Assembly (NCBI RefSeq): GCF_947495275.1 | Contig: NZ_CANLYL010000003.1 | Span: 124,001 to 188,000, forward strand | Origin: an uncultured Roseobacter sp. | GTDB taxonomy: Bacteria > Pseudomonadota > Alphaproteobacteria > Rhodobacterales > Rhodobacteraceae | Direction of reading: 5' to 3' | Length of the DNA stretch: 64,000 nt | Shown: one piece after another, positions 1 to 9,117 of the stretch | Layout of the letters: every line of letters starts with the position of its first letter | Numbering within the stretch: position 1 is the stretch's first letter | Program-made: the position numbers and the translations under genes | Notes under the pieces: model-generated | Seen by the model: the letters and a program-made list of their open reading frames with translations, nothing else | Told to the model about the DNA's origin: nothing | The model's database searches: none

Positions 1-225
1 CCCCTGCTTGCGCATCAATCTGCAAAGCTCACGACCATCTGTGTCGGGTAGCCCCACGTCCAGAATCACCAGATCGTAAAGCGCTTCTTTAGCCCTGACC
101 ATCGCATCTGCACCGTTTGCAGCTTCAAAAACGTCGAAATCTTCGGTCATGATCAATTGCTCGCTCAGCGCTTCACGCAGATCATCATCGTCATCGACCA
201 ATAGTATCTTTTTGAGTTGTGCCAT
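1..225 (-). CDS. Response regulator, N-terminal receiver domain only (cut by window edge)
   Basis: The reverse strand reads from an ATG at 225 to the window edge, giving 75 residues that begin MAQLKKILLVDDDDDLREAL. This is a CheY-like receiver domain: the acidic pocket lies around D11-D14 and the phospho-acceptor is D56 in LVILDVGLP. The rest, including any DNA-binding output domain, lies outside the window, so the class (OmpR type or other) cannot be settled. It is divergent from ribA across 161 bp that probably hold both promoters. As a phosphorylated cytoplasmic regulator it should pair with a histidine kinase that is not visible here. Confidence 0.9.
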   Translation of the reverse strand, partial: MAQLKKILLVDDDDDLREALSEQLIMTEDFDVFEAANGADAMVRAKEALYDLVILDVGLPDTDGRELCRLMRKQG

Positions 226-386
226 GAGCTATCTCCCTAATCTGGCATAGAGATGTGTCCGATTTATCATTCTGGCAAGCTTGGGCGGTTTTCTTTCACG
301 CTGTCGTGTTACAACCCCCCGTAATTGTTTCAATTCCGGGCTATTTGGCCTAGATCATGCAATGAAATGGCAGGCATTGTAACATC

Positions 387-1475
387 ATGAAGATTGGTCC
401 CAACATCTCCGAACGCCTTGCGCGGGCCCGTGCTGACTTGCGCATTGGGGTCCCGATTGTTTTGGAAGGACCGGTTTCCGCTTTGGTCTTCGCGGCGGAA
501 ACTCTGACAGATGCGCGGTTACGGGCTGTCCTTGCCGAGCCCAAGGGTGTCGTGCTGGCAGTTACTGCGCGCCGAGCGGAGACACTGAAAGCGCGCGCTT
601 ATGACGGTGATCTGGCGCGCATTCTGTTGCCTGCGGAGACCTCATTGGATTGGATACAAGGGATCGCGGACCCATCTGACGATTTGATCAAACCAATGAA
701 GGGGCCGCTGGCGTGTGATCGCGACAGCGATGCGTCTGCCCATCGCGCTGCATTGAAACTGACCAAATCCGCCCGCCTTTTGCCAGCCGCTTTGGTTGCG
801 CCCCTCACCGAGGCGTCGGAATTCGCGTCAGTCCACGGGCTGACGTGCTTACCGTTAGATGAAACGCTCGCCCATTTGTCGCAACGAAGCCCTTTGCACC
901 CGGTCGTAAGCGCGCGTTTGCCGCTCGAAGTCTCCGAGGCAGGCCGTTTGCACGTATTTCGCCCGCAGGATGGCGGAGAGGAGCATTACGCCATCGAAAT
1001 CGGCAGACCAGACCGATCGAAGCCGGTTTTAACGCGCCTGCACTCTGCCTGTTTCACGGGTGACCTGATGGGATCACTGAAATGCGATTGCGGTCCGCAA
1101 TTGCGTGCCGCATTGGCGAGGATGGGGCAGGAAACACATGGCATTCTTCTTTATATGAACCAGGAAGGTCGCGGCATCGGCCTGGCGAACAAGATGCGAG
1201 CCTATTCGCTTCAGGATCAGGGGTTCGATACGGTTGAGGCCAATCATCGGCTTGGGTTTGAAGATGATGAGCGCGATTTTCGCCTTGGATCAGACATTCT
1301 GACGTCGCTGGGGTTCAGGGCAGTCAAACTGTTGACCAACAACCCCAATAAAGTCGCGATGATGCAGGCCAGCGGCATTAACGTGGTGGAACGGGTGCCC
1401 CTTCAAGTGGGTGAAAACCGGCACAACCGGGATTACCTTGCGACCAAGGCCAGAAAATCCGGTCATCTTCTATGA
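387..1475 (+). CDS. ribA: GTP cyclohydrolase II with degenerate RibB-like N-terminus
   Basis: This cytoplasmic enzyme opens GTP to diaminohydroxyribosylaminopyrimidine phosphate, the first step of riboflavin synthesis. The C-terminal half (about 185-362) is a clear GTP cyclohydrolase II. Its zinc cysteines are C222, C233 and C235 (spacing as in E. coli C54/C65/C67), followed by the NQEGRGIGL segment. Residues 1-170 keep the outline of DHBP synthase (RibB), for example VLEG..AETLT and KSARLLPAALVAPLT, but lack the acidic catalytic DDEDRENE block, so only the cyclohydrolase activity is expected. At 362 aa it is far longer than single-domain RibA (about 200 aa). The last four bases overlap the start of the next gene (ATGA), implying translational coupling. 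I see no strong ribosome site before the ATG at 387. Confidence 0.93.
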   Translation: MKIGPNISERLARARADLRIGVPIVLEGPVSALVFAAETLTDARLRAVLAEPKGVVLAVTARRAETLKARAYDGDLARILLPAETSLDWIQGIADPSDDLIKPMKGPLACDRDSDASAHRAALKLTKSARLLPAALVAPLTEASEFASVHGLTCLPLDETLAHLSQRSPLHPVVSARLPLEVSEAGRLHVFRPQDGGEEHYAIEIGRPDRSKPVLTRLHSACFTGDLMGSLKCDCGPQLRAALARMGQETHGILLYMNQEGRGIGLANKMRAYSLQDQGFDTVEANHRLGFEDDERDFRLGSDILTSLGFRAVKLLTNNPNKVAMMQASGINVVERVPLQVGENRHNRDYLATKARKSGHLL

Positions 1476-1966
1476 CGCCCGCCGATCTGGTTTTGACGCC
1501 CCGGGGCCTGCGGTTCGCGGGGCATACCTACCCGTGCACCATCGGAAAATCCGGCTTGGCCGCTGACAAGAAGGAAGGCGACGGCGGAACACCAATTGGA
1601 ACGCACCGCATCGTCGGCATGCTCTACCGCCCGGATCGAATGCCTGCACCCACCACATGGGCTCTTCCCATCGGGCCGCGCGACCTTTGGTCGGACGATG
1701 TCAGTGATGCCGACTACAACATGATGGTGCGCGCGCCCTATACCCCAAGCCACGAAAAGCTCAGACGTGCGGATCCCCTATACGACCTGGTAATTCTGAC
1801 CGACTGGAACTGGCCTGATGCCATCAAAGGGCGCGGATCTGCGATTTTCATTCACCAGTATCGGCGCCCCGGGTATCCCACCGAAGGATGTATCGCCTTG
1901 TCCCGTGCCCATCTGCACAAGATTGCAGGTCGGATTTCAACCCGCACCCGGCTGATTATCCGGTAA
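1472..1966 (+). CDS. L,D-transpeptidase (YkuD family)
   Basis: A protein of 164 aa with the YkuD-type signature: H128 in IFIHQY and the nucleophile C140 in YPTEGCIAL, matching the usual H-x(~11-17)-[S/T]-x-G-C pattern. Members form or edit 3-3 cross-links in peptidoglycan. This copy has no recognisable signal peptide or LysM domain, as in the short COG3786 branch, so its export route is unclear. It starts inside the ribA stop codon (ATGA) and is probably co-transcribed with ribA, although the two have no obvious pathway link. It ends 11 bp before the convergent YggS gene. Confidence 0.85.
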   Translation: MTPADLVLTPRGLRFAGHTYPCTIGKSGLAADKKEGDGGTPIGTHRIVGMLYRPDRMPAPTTWALPIGPRDLWSDDVSDADYNMMVRAPYTPSHEKLRRADPLYDLVILTDWNWPDAIKGRGSAIFIHQYRRPGYPTEGCIALSRAHLHKIAGRISTRTRLIIR

Positions 1967-1977
1967 TGCGCATCCGA

Positions 1978-2646
1978 TCAGGGTGCCGCCACGCGCGCAC
2001 CAAAGATCGCGGATCCGACGCGGACATGCGTTGCCCCCAGCCGGATCGCCTTTTCGAAATCACTGCTCATGCCCATGCTGAGCCCATCCAACCCGTTGCG
2101 TTTTGCAATCTTCGATAAGAGCGCAAAATGCAAAGATGGTTCTTCATCGACGGGCGGGATGCACATTAATCCCGTGATGCTCAAATCCAGCGCTTGGCAA
2201 TCCTTGATAAATGCGTCCGCCTCACTCGGCAGGATGCCCGCTTTCTGTGCCTCTTCGCCGGTGTTGACCTGAACAAAGAGTTCCGGGCAATACCCTGTTT
2301 CCTGAGCCAGTCGAGCGAAAGTTTTGGCCAGCTTGGGACGGTCCAGCGAATGAATGCTTTGGAAAAGATCGAACGCCTGCCGTGCCTTGTTGGTTTGCAG
2401 CGGACCAATCAAATGCAGGTCAATATCGTCAAAGACCTCGCGAAATTCAGGCCATTTCCCGGCTGCTTCCTGAACACGGTTTTCTCCGAAACACCGGTGG
2501 CCCTCCTGCAAAACGGCCTCGACCCGCGCATTTGGCTGCACCTTAGACACGGCAATCAGTTTGACGGACTCTCTGGAACGCCCAACCTCAGATGCCGCGG
2601 CGGCGATACGCTCAGAAATATCCTGAATGCCCACTTTAAACTCCAT
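1978..2646 (-). CDS. yggS: YggS/PROSC family PLP-binding homeostasis protein
   Basis: A cytoplasmic protein of 222 aa that binds pyridoxal phosphate through K35 in the IAVSKVQP motif. The family's other hallmarks are present: FGENRVQE, HLIGPLQTNK, and near the C-terminus SMGMSSDFEKAI and ATHVRVGSAIFG. Members buffer free PLP and affect amino-acid and keto-acid balance; no catalysis has been established for the family. The length is typical (220-235 aa). It is convergent with the L,D-transpeptidase gene and lies downstream of the porin gene on the same strand, but a strong terminator separates it from the porin, so it probably has its own promoter. Confidence 0.93.
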   Translation of the reverse strand: MEFKVGIQDISERIAAAASEVGRSRESVKLIAVSKVQPNARVEAVLQEGHRCFGENRVQEAAGKWPEFREVFDDIDLHLIGPLQTNKARQAFDLFQSIHSLDRPKLAKTFARLAQETGYCPELFVQVNTGEEAQKAGILPSEADAFIKDCQALDLSITGLMCIPPVDEEPSLHFALLSKIAKRNGLDGLSMGMSSDFEKAIRLGATHVRVGSAIFGARVAAP

Positions 2647-2681
2647 CTTTTCCTGACAGACACATAAATGGGCCTGCTGAA

Positions 2682-2713
2682 AAGAAAAAGGGCAGACCCG
2701 AAGGCCTGCCCCA
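2682..2713 (-). terminator. Rho-independent terminator of the porin gene
   Basis: Read on the minus strand just after the porin stop, GGGGCAGGCC-TTCG-GGTCTGCCC forms a long stem closed by a stable UUCG tetraloop. It is followed by TTTTTCTTTT. This is a textbook intrinsic terminator and fits a highly expressed outer-membrane porin. Confidence 0.9.
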
Positions 2714-2735
2714 ATTTCAGGTTGTTGCAGTCAAC

Positions 2736-3683
2736 TTAGAAGTTGAAGCGAACACCCAGGTCAGCAATGGTGTTGCCGGCTGCGTTGGAACCCGCCATAC
2801 CGGACAGGGACACGCCGCCACCCAGGGAGTGGGTGAAGCCCAGACCGTAGGATGTGTCGTTTGCGTCTGCACCGCCGGTGGATACGGATGCTACAACGTT
2901 TGTTGCCGCGCCAACTGGGATGGATGTCGATGCACCGAATACGGTGTCGTCGTCGCCATCAAAGTCGGAGATCAGGAACGAAACGTCTGCGATACCGAGT
3001 GTACCGTTGGCTGTGATGACCCAGAAGTCATTCTCAACTGCGGAACCTGCAGCTTCGAACTGACCGTAGGCAGCACCAACTGTCCACGCGCTGAACGTGT
3101 AGGACGCACCGATTTCGAAAGAGTCACCAAATGCAACCGCACCAGCGCCGCCGAGGTTGTCGGTGTGGTCGTCTGTGTAAGACGCCATGAACGCGAAGTC
3201 ACCCATTTCGTACTTGACGTTTACGCCGTTGTTACCAGCACCGGTGCTGGAGAACGCTGGCAGGGAAACGCCGGAGTTTGCGTACTGGCCGGTTTGACCA
3301 ACAAGACCGGGCTCGTAGCCGAAGTAGTTTACAACTTCTGCTGCGTCTGTAACGCCGGAGACGTTACCAACGCGAACGCGCAGGCCGCCGGAAGACACTT
3401 GGAAGCGTGCGCCGGAGAAGACACCCTGGTTTGCAGAGTTGTTGGCATTTTCGTTTGCTTCAACGCGGATACGAGCAGCGAAACGAATGCCGCCGTCTGT
3501 TTCTGTCGAAGAGTCGATGTTGAGGCGGTAACGGCTCTCAATACGTGTTTCTTCTTCTGTGTTACCACCACGGTCTTCTTCATAGAGAATACCAAAACGG
3601 CCGTAACCTGAGAATGTTGTTTCTGCTGCTACGACGCCGGCTGTACCCACCAGAGCTGTTGTAGCGATGAGAAGTTTTTTCAT
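2736..3683 (-). CDS. Outer-membrane porin (Rhodobacterales type)
   Basis: A protein of 315 aa beginning MKKLLIATTALVGTAGVVAA, a signal peptide with cleavage after AAA or VAA, followed by ETTFSGYGRFGI, the usual first beta strand of Rhodobacter/Roseobacter general porins. The chain is rich in Gly, Asn, Asp and aromatic residues in alternating beta pattern and ends in the outer-membrane signature phenylalanine (GVRFNF). It should form trimeric channels for small hydrophilic solutes. I chose the ATG at 3683 over upstream codons because AGGA lies about 9 bases before it and the signal peptide begins there. It is monocistronic, closed by the UUCG terminator. Confidence 0.92.
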   Translation of the reverse strand: MKKLLIATTALVGTAGVVAAETTFSGYGRFGILYEEDRGGNTEEETRIESRYRLNIDSSTETDGGIRFAARIRVEANENANNSANQGVFSGARFQVSSGGLRVRVGNVSGVTDAAEVVNYFGYEPGLVGQTGQYANSGVSLPAFSSTGAGNNGVNVKYEMGDFAFMASYTDDHTDNLGGAGAVAFGDSFEIGASYTFSAWTVGAAYGQFEAAGSAVENDFWVITANGTLGIADVSFLISDFDGDDDTVFGASTSIPVGAATNVVASVSTGGADANDTSYGLGFTHSLGGGVSLSGMAGSNAAGNTIADLGVRFNF

Positions 3684-3968
3684 GAACTTGTCCTCGGTTG
3701 CTATTCTTTGTCCAACGGGTGAATCCCTTTTGAACCTGAGCAGTGTTTCGCTCTTAAACGCCCCCTTTTGCAAGAACTTGGAGCGTCACGATGCGAGAGA
3801 CGGAAAAAATGGTGCAGCTTTGCCACACCTTTTTCAACCTGGCCGAGGGTCCCGCTCCTCTGGGGCGGCAAACAAGTAGGCAGGACAGTATATATGCGCC
3901 ACAACGCCCTTGTCCCTGCACCTGCACTTGGATTAACGTGCAGCTCAAATTGGGCAACAGGCATCCTT
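3684..3968. other. Intergenic region between divergent porin and lipoprotein genes
   Basis: This is 285 bp with no convincing gene. It must hold the porin promoter and its 5' leader (minus strand) and the promoter of the lipoprotein gene (plus strand). I cannot assign clear -35/-10 boxes by eye. The AT-rich stretch near 3890 (CAGTATATATGC) is a candidate -10 region for the plus-strand gene. Confidence 0.4.
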
Positions 3969-4475
3969 ATGACACTATCAACAATTTTCCGGGTTTTCGG
4001 AGTGATCGCCATCGCTGTCGCATTGTCTGGATGCGGTGGTACATCGCGCACCGCGCAGCCGGTTGAAAGCCAGCGCCCCGGCAGCAGCATTGATGATGAT
4101 ACCACGCGGATCGTTGAAGGTGGCGGTGGCGAAGGCACAACCATCTGGGATGCTTTCCGCCGCCAGAACACCGAAATCACGGTTGCGGTGAACAAGTATC
4201 TTTGGTCGGCATCGCTCGAAGTGCTGAATTTCCTGCCAGTTCAATCGGTTGACCCGTTTACCGGGGTGATCGTTACCGGGTTTGGCACACCTCCGGGCGG
4301 CGGGCGTTCGTACCGGGCAACAGTCCTGATTAACGATCCCGCGCTGGATGCACGATCCTTAAATGTGTCGGTTCAGACCAAGGGTGGCCCCGCCAATGCG
4401 GCAACTGTTCGCGCCATTGAGGATGCGATTCTAAGCCGCGCACGCCAACTCCGGATCGCTGACAACAGGCTCTAG
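3969..4475 (+). CDS. DUF3576 family outer-membrane lipoprotein
   Basis: A protein of 168 aa. The first 21 residues form a lipoprotein signal with lipobox ALSGC, so C22 would be lipidated and the mature protein anchored to a membrane facing the periplasm. The rest (IWDAFRRQNTEITVAVNKYL, then a beta-rich domain) matches my recollection of DUF3576, a family of unknown function widespread in alphaproteobacteria and often found next to leuS-lptE-holA. That is the case here, and LptE is itself an envelope lipoprotein, so an envelope role is a reasonable inference. The start at 3969 is chosen because it places the signal peptide at the N-terminus; the frame is open further upstream. Confidence 0.85.
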   Translation: MTLSTIFRVFGVIAIAVALSGCGGTSRTAQPVESQRPGSSIDDDTTRIVEGGGGEGTTIWDAFRRQNTEITVAVNKYLWSASLEVLNFLPVQSVDPFTGVIVTGFGTPPGGGRSYRATVLINDPALDARSLNVSVQTKGGPANAATVRAIEDAILSRARQLRIADNRL

Positions 4476-4502
4476 GGCCGATCCCAGACCCTTTCCCATC
4501 TC

Positions 4503-4539
4503 AGCGCCGGGCCCCGTGAATGAAACGGCTCCCGGCGCT
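4503..4539 (+). promoter_or_regulatory. Stable hairpin in the leuS leader
   Basis: AGCGCCGGG (4503-4511) pairs perfectly with CCCGGCGCT (4531-4539), and CCGT (4514-4517) pairs with ACGG (4525-4528) inside it. The result is a 13-bp stem with a small internal loop and a 7-nt apical loop. No U-run follows, so it is not a simple terminator. It sits 24 nt before the leuS start and overlaps the mini-ORF described next. It may be only the 3' border of the upstream gene's mRNA, or a leader control element. Confidence 0.5.
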
Positions 4540-4549
4540 CCTACGTTAA
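4520..4549 (+). CDS. Possible leader peptide MKRLPALLR before leuS
   Basis: An ATG at 4520 opens a 9-codon frame, M K R L P A L L R, ending in TAA at 4547-4549. Three of nine codons are leucine (CTC, CTC, CTA), two of them adjacent and one the rare CTA. The stop overlaps the AAGAAGGA ribosome site (4548-4555) of leucyl-tRNA synthetase. The frame runs through the leader hairpin. Leader peptides rich in the cognate amino acid are known to control amino-acid operons by attenuation; such control of leuS here is inference. There is no strong Shine-Dalgarno sequence before the ATG, which weakens the case, and chance is possible for so short a frame. Confidence 0.3.
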   Translation: MKRLPALLR

Positions 4550-4562
4550 GAAGGACGCATAA

Positions 4563-7100
4563 ATGACGCGTTACACACCCGCAGAGATCGAAGCCCGCTG
4601 GCAAGAGGTCTGGAACAGGGATGAAATCTTCAAGGCTGTCCGGTCCGCAGACAAGCCGAAATACTATGTGCTGGAGATGTTTCCCTACCCATCCGGGCGC
4701 ATCCATATGGGTCACGTGCGCAATTACACCATGGGAGATGTGATCGCGCGTTACAAATTGGCAACAGGTCACAATGTGCTGCACCCCATGGGCTGGGATG
4801 CATTCGGAATGCCAGCCGAAAACGCCGCCATGGCGATCGGTGGTCACCCGAAAGACTGGACCTATGGCAATATCGCCGACATGCGGGATCAGATGAAGCC
4901 TCTGGGCCTCTCCATCGACTGGTCGCGCGAATTCGCCACCTGCGATCCGGGGTACTACGGCCAGCAGCAGGCATTATTTCTGGATTTTCTGGAGGCCGGA
5001 CTGGTCTACCGCAAGAACGCACAGGTGAATTGGGATCCGGTCGATATGACCGTGCTGGCCAATGAGCAAGTGATTGACGGCAAAGGCTGGCGCTCCGGCG
5101 CGGATGTCGAGCGCCGCGAACTGACCCAGTGGTTTTTCAAGATCAGCGATATGGCCGGCGAGTTGAAATCCGCGCTCGACGGTCTGGAAAACTGGCCCGC
5201 CAAGGTCCGCCTGATGCAGGAAAACTGGATTGGCGAGTCGCGCGGGATCGATATCCCCTTTGAGCGCACGGATGGCAAAGGTACCATTCTGTGTTACTCC
5301 ACCCGCCCCGACACCATGCGCGGTGCCTCCTTTATCGCTGTCTCCCCTGACCATCCGGTGTCGAAAGCGCTTGAAGCGGAAAACCCCGAACTGGCCTCCT
5401 TCATCGAGGAATGCCGTAAGATGGGCACCACCGAAGCGGCGATGGAAAAGGCCGAAAAGAAGGGCATCGATACCGGACTGCGGGTCAAACACCCTGTCTA
5501 TGAGGGCGTCGAATTACCGGTCTGGATCGGCAACTTCGTCCTGATGGATTACGGCACGGGCGCAGTATTTGGCTGTCCCGCCCATGATCAGCGCGACCTG
5601 GATTTCGCCCGCAAATATGGTCTCGATGTGCGAAACGCCTTTTACATGCCCGGCGACGAGACAGAAGTTGAAGACGTTGCACTGGTGCCAGCCAAAACCG
5701 AAAAGGTCGTGTTCATTGATCATTTCGCAGGTATCGCGGAGACGACCAGCCAGGACGGGATCAACGCCACAATAGACTATTTCGAGACGCATGGTCTCGG
5801 CAAAGGTCAAACCCAGTACCGCCTGCGCGACTGGGGTCTTTCGCGGCAACGTTACTGGGGCTGTCCGATCCCGGTCGTGCATTGCGCCGATTGCGGCGTC
5901 GTACCGGAGAAGAAAGAAAACCTGCCCATCGAACTGCCCTATGACGTCAGTTTCGATGTGCCCGGCAATCCGCTTGACCGCCACCCGACATGGCGTGACA
6001 CAAATTGTCCATCCTGTGGCAAACCGGCGAAACGTGAAACCGACACGATGGACACATTCGTTGACAGTTCGTGGTATTTTGCCCGCTTCACCGCGCCAGA
6101 TGCCAAAACACCGACCATCAAGGAAGACGCCGAATACTGGATGAACGTTGACCAATATATCGGCGGTATTGAGCATGCGATTCTGCATCTGCTTTACTCA
6201 CGGTTCTTTGCACGGGCGATGCAGATTACCGGGCATTTGCCGAAGTCAGCCAATGAACCCTTTGATGCGCTCTTTACTCAAGGGATGGTGACGCATGAAA
6301 TTTACCAGACCCGCGATGCAAAAGGCCGCCCTGTTTACCACCTGCCCGAAGATGTCACCGAGGGGAAACTAAGCGACGGCACAGAAGTCGAGATCATCCC
6401 GTCGGCCAAGATGTCCAAATCCAAGAAGAACGTAGTGGACCCCATTAACATCATTTCCGCCTATGGCGCGGATACGGCGCGGTGGTTTGTGCTGTCCGAC
6501 AGCCCGCCGGAACGTGACGTGGAATGGACCGCCTCTGGGGCCGAGGCCGCATTCAAACATCTGACACGCGTCTGGAATCTCTGCGACCGCATTGGCAAAA
6601 TGGAACGGGATACCGCCGGGCAGGGTGACGAGGCGCTGCTGCGCGCCATGCATGCCTGCATCCATGATGTGACCATGGGCATTGAGAGTTTCGGATTTAA
6701 TGCCGCAATTGCCAAGCTCTACGCCTTCACCGCGACATTACAAAAATCCAAAGCAGGCCATTCAGCACAACGCGAAGCCATCATGACGCTGGCACAGTTG
6801 ATGTCACCGATGACCCCGCATCTGGCCGAAGACATCTGGGCACATCAGGGCGGCAAAGGTCTTGTGACAACCGCCACCTGGCCGGTGGCAGATGAAGCCA
6901 TGCTTGTCTCTGACACTGTGACCCTGCCCATTCAGGTGAACGGCAAAAGACGCGCGGAAATCACCGTACCGGCCGACATGCCAAAAGAAGAGGTTGAAAA
7001 AGCAGCCATCGCGGATCAGGCTGTTCAGCGAACCCTGGACGGTGCAACCCCTAAGAAAATCATCGTCGTACCCGGACGGATCGTTAATGTCGTTGTTTAA
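4563..7100 (+). CDS. leuS: Leucyl-tRNA synthetase
   Basis: A class I synthetase of 845 aa that charges tRNA-Leu. The HIGH-type motif is HMGH at residues 48-51 and the KMSKS motif begins at K616. The large editing (CP1) domain lies between, and a zinc-type CxxC pair is visible (CADCG and CPSCG near 440-485). Length and order match the bacterial family (about 860 aa). The ribosome site AAGAAGGA ends 7 bases before the ATG. The last 14 bases overlap lptE, and lptE overlaps holA, so the three are one operon, an order that is common in alphaproteobacteria. Confidence 0.98.
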   Translation: MTRYTPAEIEARWQEVWNRDEIFKAVRSADKPKYYVLEMFPYPSGRIHMGHVRNYTMGDVIARYKLATGHNVLHPMGWDAFGMPAENAAMAIGGHPKDWTYGNIADMRDQMKPLGLSIDWSREFATCDPGYYGQQQALFLDFLEAGLVYRKNAQVNWDPVDMTVLANEQVIDGKGWRSGADVERRELTQWFFKISDMAGELKSALDGLENWPAKVRLMQENWIGESRGIDIPFERTDGKGTILCYSTRPDTMRGASFIAVSPDHPVSKALEAENPELASFIEECRKMGTTEAAMEKAEKKGIDTGLRVKHPVYEGVELPVWIGNFVLMDYGTGAVFGCPAHDQRDLDFARKYGLDVRNAFYMPGDETEVEDVALVPAKTEKVVFIDHFAGIAETTSQDGINATIDYFETHGLGKGQTQYRLRDWGLSRQRYWGCPIPVVHCADCGVVPEKKENLPIELPYDVSFDVPGNPLDRHPTWRDTNCPSCGKPAKRETDTMDTFVDSSWYFARFTAPDAKTPTIKEDAEYWMNVDQYIGGIEHAILHLLYSRFFARAMQITGHLPKSANEPFDALFTQGMVTHEIYQTRDAKGRPVYHLPEDVTEGKLSDGTEVEIIPSAKMSKSKKNVVDPINIISAYGADTARWFVLSDSPPERDVEWTASGAEAAFKHLTRVWNLCDRIGKMERDTAGQGDEALLRAMHACIHDVTMGIESFGFNAAIAKLYAFTATLQKSKAGHSAQREAIMTLAQLMSPMTPHLAEDIWAHQGGKGLVTTATWPVADEAMLVSDTVTLPIQVNGKRRAEITVPADMPKEEVEKAAIADQAVQRTLDGATPKKIIVVPGRIVNVVV

Positions 7101-7566
7101 ACGTATATCTATTCTCTTGGCCTCTCTGGCCGTGACGGCCTGCGGGTTTGCCCCCGTCTATGGAACCGGCGGTACCGGCACCAAGCTTCAAAACCAGGTT
7201 GAAGTATCCGAACCTGACACATTGAACGGCTATCTGTTGACCCGGCGGATCGAGGAACGTTTGGGGCGATCTGGCGACCCCAGTTACAAACTTGACGTGG
7301 CGGTCCGCACAAGGCAGGAAAACCTCGCAGTTGATACCGAAGGCAGCATCACGCGCTACAACATTTTAGGGTATGCGGATTTTTCGCTGATCAATGCCAA
7401 GTCCGGAGGCGTTATCGCGTCGGGTTCGGTTGACAACTTCACCGGATATTCCGCGGCGGGCACAACTGTCGCCACCCTTGCCGCGGAGAGAGATGCGCAA
7501 AAGCGCCTTATGGTCTTGTTGGCGGATCAGATCACAACCCGCGTTTTATCTACCGACGTGCCATGA
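7087..7566 (+). CDS. lptE: LPS assembly lipoprotein LptE
   Basis: A protein of 159 aa with a lipoprotein signal (lipobox AVTAC, lipidated C19) followed by GFAPVYG, the usual N-terminus of LptE/RlpB-like proteins. LptE plugs the LptD barrel in the outer membrane and helps insert lipopolysaccharide. Sequence conservation in this family is low; the call rests on size, the lipobox, the GF.P.Y start and the position between leuS and holA, which is the standard context. The start at 7087 overlaps leuS by 14 bp, and the stop overlaps the holA start (ATGA). Confidence 0.88.
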   Translation: MSLFKRISILLASLAVTACGFAPVYGTGGTGTKLQNQVEVSEPDTLNGYLLTRRIEERLGRSGDPSYKLDVAVRTRQENLAVDTEGSITRYNILGYADFSLINAKSGGVIASGSVDNFTGYSAAGTTVATLAAERDAQKRLMVLLADQITTRVLSTDVP

Positions 7567-8564
7567 AGCTCTCGACAAGAGACGCAAATGCTTACTTCGC
7601 CAAACCGGACGCCACCAAAACCGGTCTTTTGATTTTTGGGACTGATGCCATGCGTGTTGCCCTGAAAAGGCAGCAAGTGCTGGGCGCGTTGCTTGGTGAT
7701 GGCGCCGAAGAGGAAATGCGGCTGACGCGACTGACCGGTGGCGATGTGCGCAAAGACCCGGCCACACTGCTGGACGCGCTGAAGGCCATCGGGTTTTTTC
7801 CCGGGCCCCGCGCCGTCTTTGTGGAAGAAGCGAATGAAAACTGCGCGGCGGCGATCCTGACAGCTCTGGAGGATTGGCAACCCGGTGATGCACAGATTGT
7901 GGTGACCGCTGGTGCCCTCAAGCCCACGTCAAAACTGCGCAAGGCGTTCGAGGCGCATCCCCAGGCCTATGCTGCGGCCATCTACGACAATCCCCCCACG
8001 CGCGAAGAGATTGAAACAGCGTTGCGCGACGCCGGGCTTGGCGAAATTCCCGGTGATGCAATTGGGGCCTTGAACGATCTCGCGCAGGCGATTGACCCCG
8101 GTGACTTTCGCCAGACTGTCGAGAAGCTGGCGCTCTACAAGATTGGCGACGCAGAACCCGTTTCCCTAGCAGACATTGCGGCCTGCGCGCCCACATCGAC
8201 CGAGGCCGATGTAGATGATGTGCTGATGGTCGTTGCAGAAGCGCGCGCGCGCGACATCGGTCCGGTCATGCAGAAGCTGGCAGCGCAGGGGGCAACGCCG
8301 GTTGGGCTTTGCATTGGTGCCATGCGTCACTTCCGGGCGCTGCACCGGGCAGCATCGGATACCTCCGGGCGACCGACAATCTTCGGACCCAACCGGGACC
8401 GGATGCTGGCCCAGTCACGCAAGTGGGGCCCGGCGAAACTGGAGACAGCGATAACCCTGCTGACCGATACAGATCTGCAACTCAGATCGGCAGGGCAACA
8501 TGCGCCGGGCATGGCATTGGTCGAACGCGCCTTTATCCGCCTGGCAATGTTGGGTGGCCGCTAG
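7563..8564 (+). CDS. holA: DNA polymerase III subunit delta
   Basis: A clamp-loader subunit of 333 aa that opens the beta sliding clamp. The family's features are visible: an N-terminal AAA-like domain with LLIFGTDAMRV in place of an active P-loop, the conserved AVFVEEA and QIVVTAGALKPTSKLRKAF stretches, and a helical C-terminal collar region. Length is typical (330-345 aa). It is the last gene of the leuS-lptE-holA operon, sharing ATGA with lptE, and its end overlaps the convergent GFA gene by 4 bp. Confidence 0.93.
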   Translation: MKLSTRDANAYFAKPDATKTGLLIFGTDAMRVALKRQQVLGALLGDGAEEEMRLTRLTGGDVRKDPATLLDALKAIGFFPGPRAVFVEEANENCAAAILTALEDWQPGDAQIVVTAGALKPTSKLRKAFEAHPQAYAAAIYDNPPTREEIETALRDAGLGEIPGDAIGALNDLAQAIDPGDFRQTVEKLALYKIGDAEPVSLADIAACAPTSTEADVDDVLMVVAEARARDIGPVMQKLAAQGATPVGLCIGAMRHFRALHRAASDTSGRPTIFGPNRDRMLAQSRKWGPAKLETAITLLTDTDLQLRSAGQHAPGMALVERAFIRLAMLGGR

Positions 8565-8989
8565 TCTTTCGGTGCGAACATCTCCATCACCTCTTCGGTG
8601 GTCATTTGATGGGTTTTTTCGCTGAAACTATACCCATCAGGCTTGTTGTCGATGAACAACTCGCCGGTCAACGGTACGTCTGTGGCCCCGTCAAGAGTCC
8701 CATAGCCGAAGTGATAGGTGCCTTGGTGCGGCCCCGGTGCCGTGACGCGATAGTAGATGCTGCTGCCACAGGTTTTACAAAATGCCCGCTCCGCCCAGGG
8801 AGAAGACGTGTAGCTGGTCAGGTTCTCCGCGCCATCGAAACTGACAGCCTCCGAGGGCACCTCAATCCCAAGGAATATCCCGCCGCTCCACTTGCGGCAC
8901 ATGCTGCAATGACAGGCCCCGGTTTCTTTCGGTTTGTCAGTCAGTGTGTAACTTACCGCGCCGCAGAGGCACGCTCCGGATGTAGACAT
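8561..8989 (-). CDS. GFA family zinc protein
   Basis: A protein of 142 aa with the cysteine pattern of the Gfa/CENP-V fold: CLCG near residue 8, CHCSMC near 27-32, and FCKTCG near the middle. These bind zinc in the glutathione-dependent formaldehyde-activating family. For many members, direct binding of the glutathione-formaldehyde adduct has not been shown, so the enzymatic role is uncertain. The start at 8989 is supported by GGAGC shortly upstream. It is divergent from a glutathione transferase gene, which makes a thiol or electrophile detoxification theme plausible but unproven. Confidence 0.88.
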   Translation of the reverse strand: MSTSGACLCGAVSYTLTDKPKETGACHCSMCRKWSGGIFLGIEVPSEAVSFDGAENLTSYTSSPWAERAFCKTCGSSIYYRVTAPGPHQGTYHFGYGTLDGATDVPLTGELFIDNKPDGYSFSEKTHQMTTEEVMEMFAPKD

Positions 8990-9117
8990 ATCGATGCTCC
9001 TTTTCTTGCAGGGTATGACAGAGTTATGGTCGTACCTACTGACAGTTTGTGACAGGAGTTGCGTGCCCTGGTGTCACGTGCCACTCTGCTGTGAAAGTCG
9101 CAAATTCGAGGTAGCAA

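Noticed and set aside
2829-3611. Plus-strand frame of 260 codons, very rich in Cys and Val, antisense to the porin
   Set aside because: Its composition follows directly from the porin codons read backwards. No start signal and no family resemblance.
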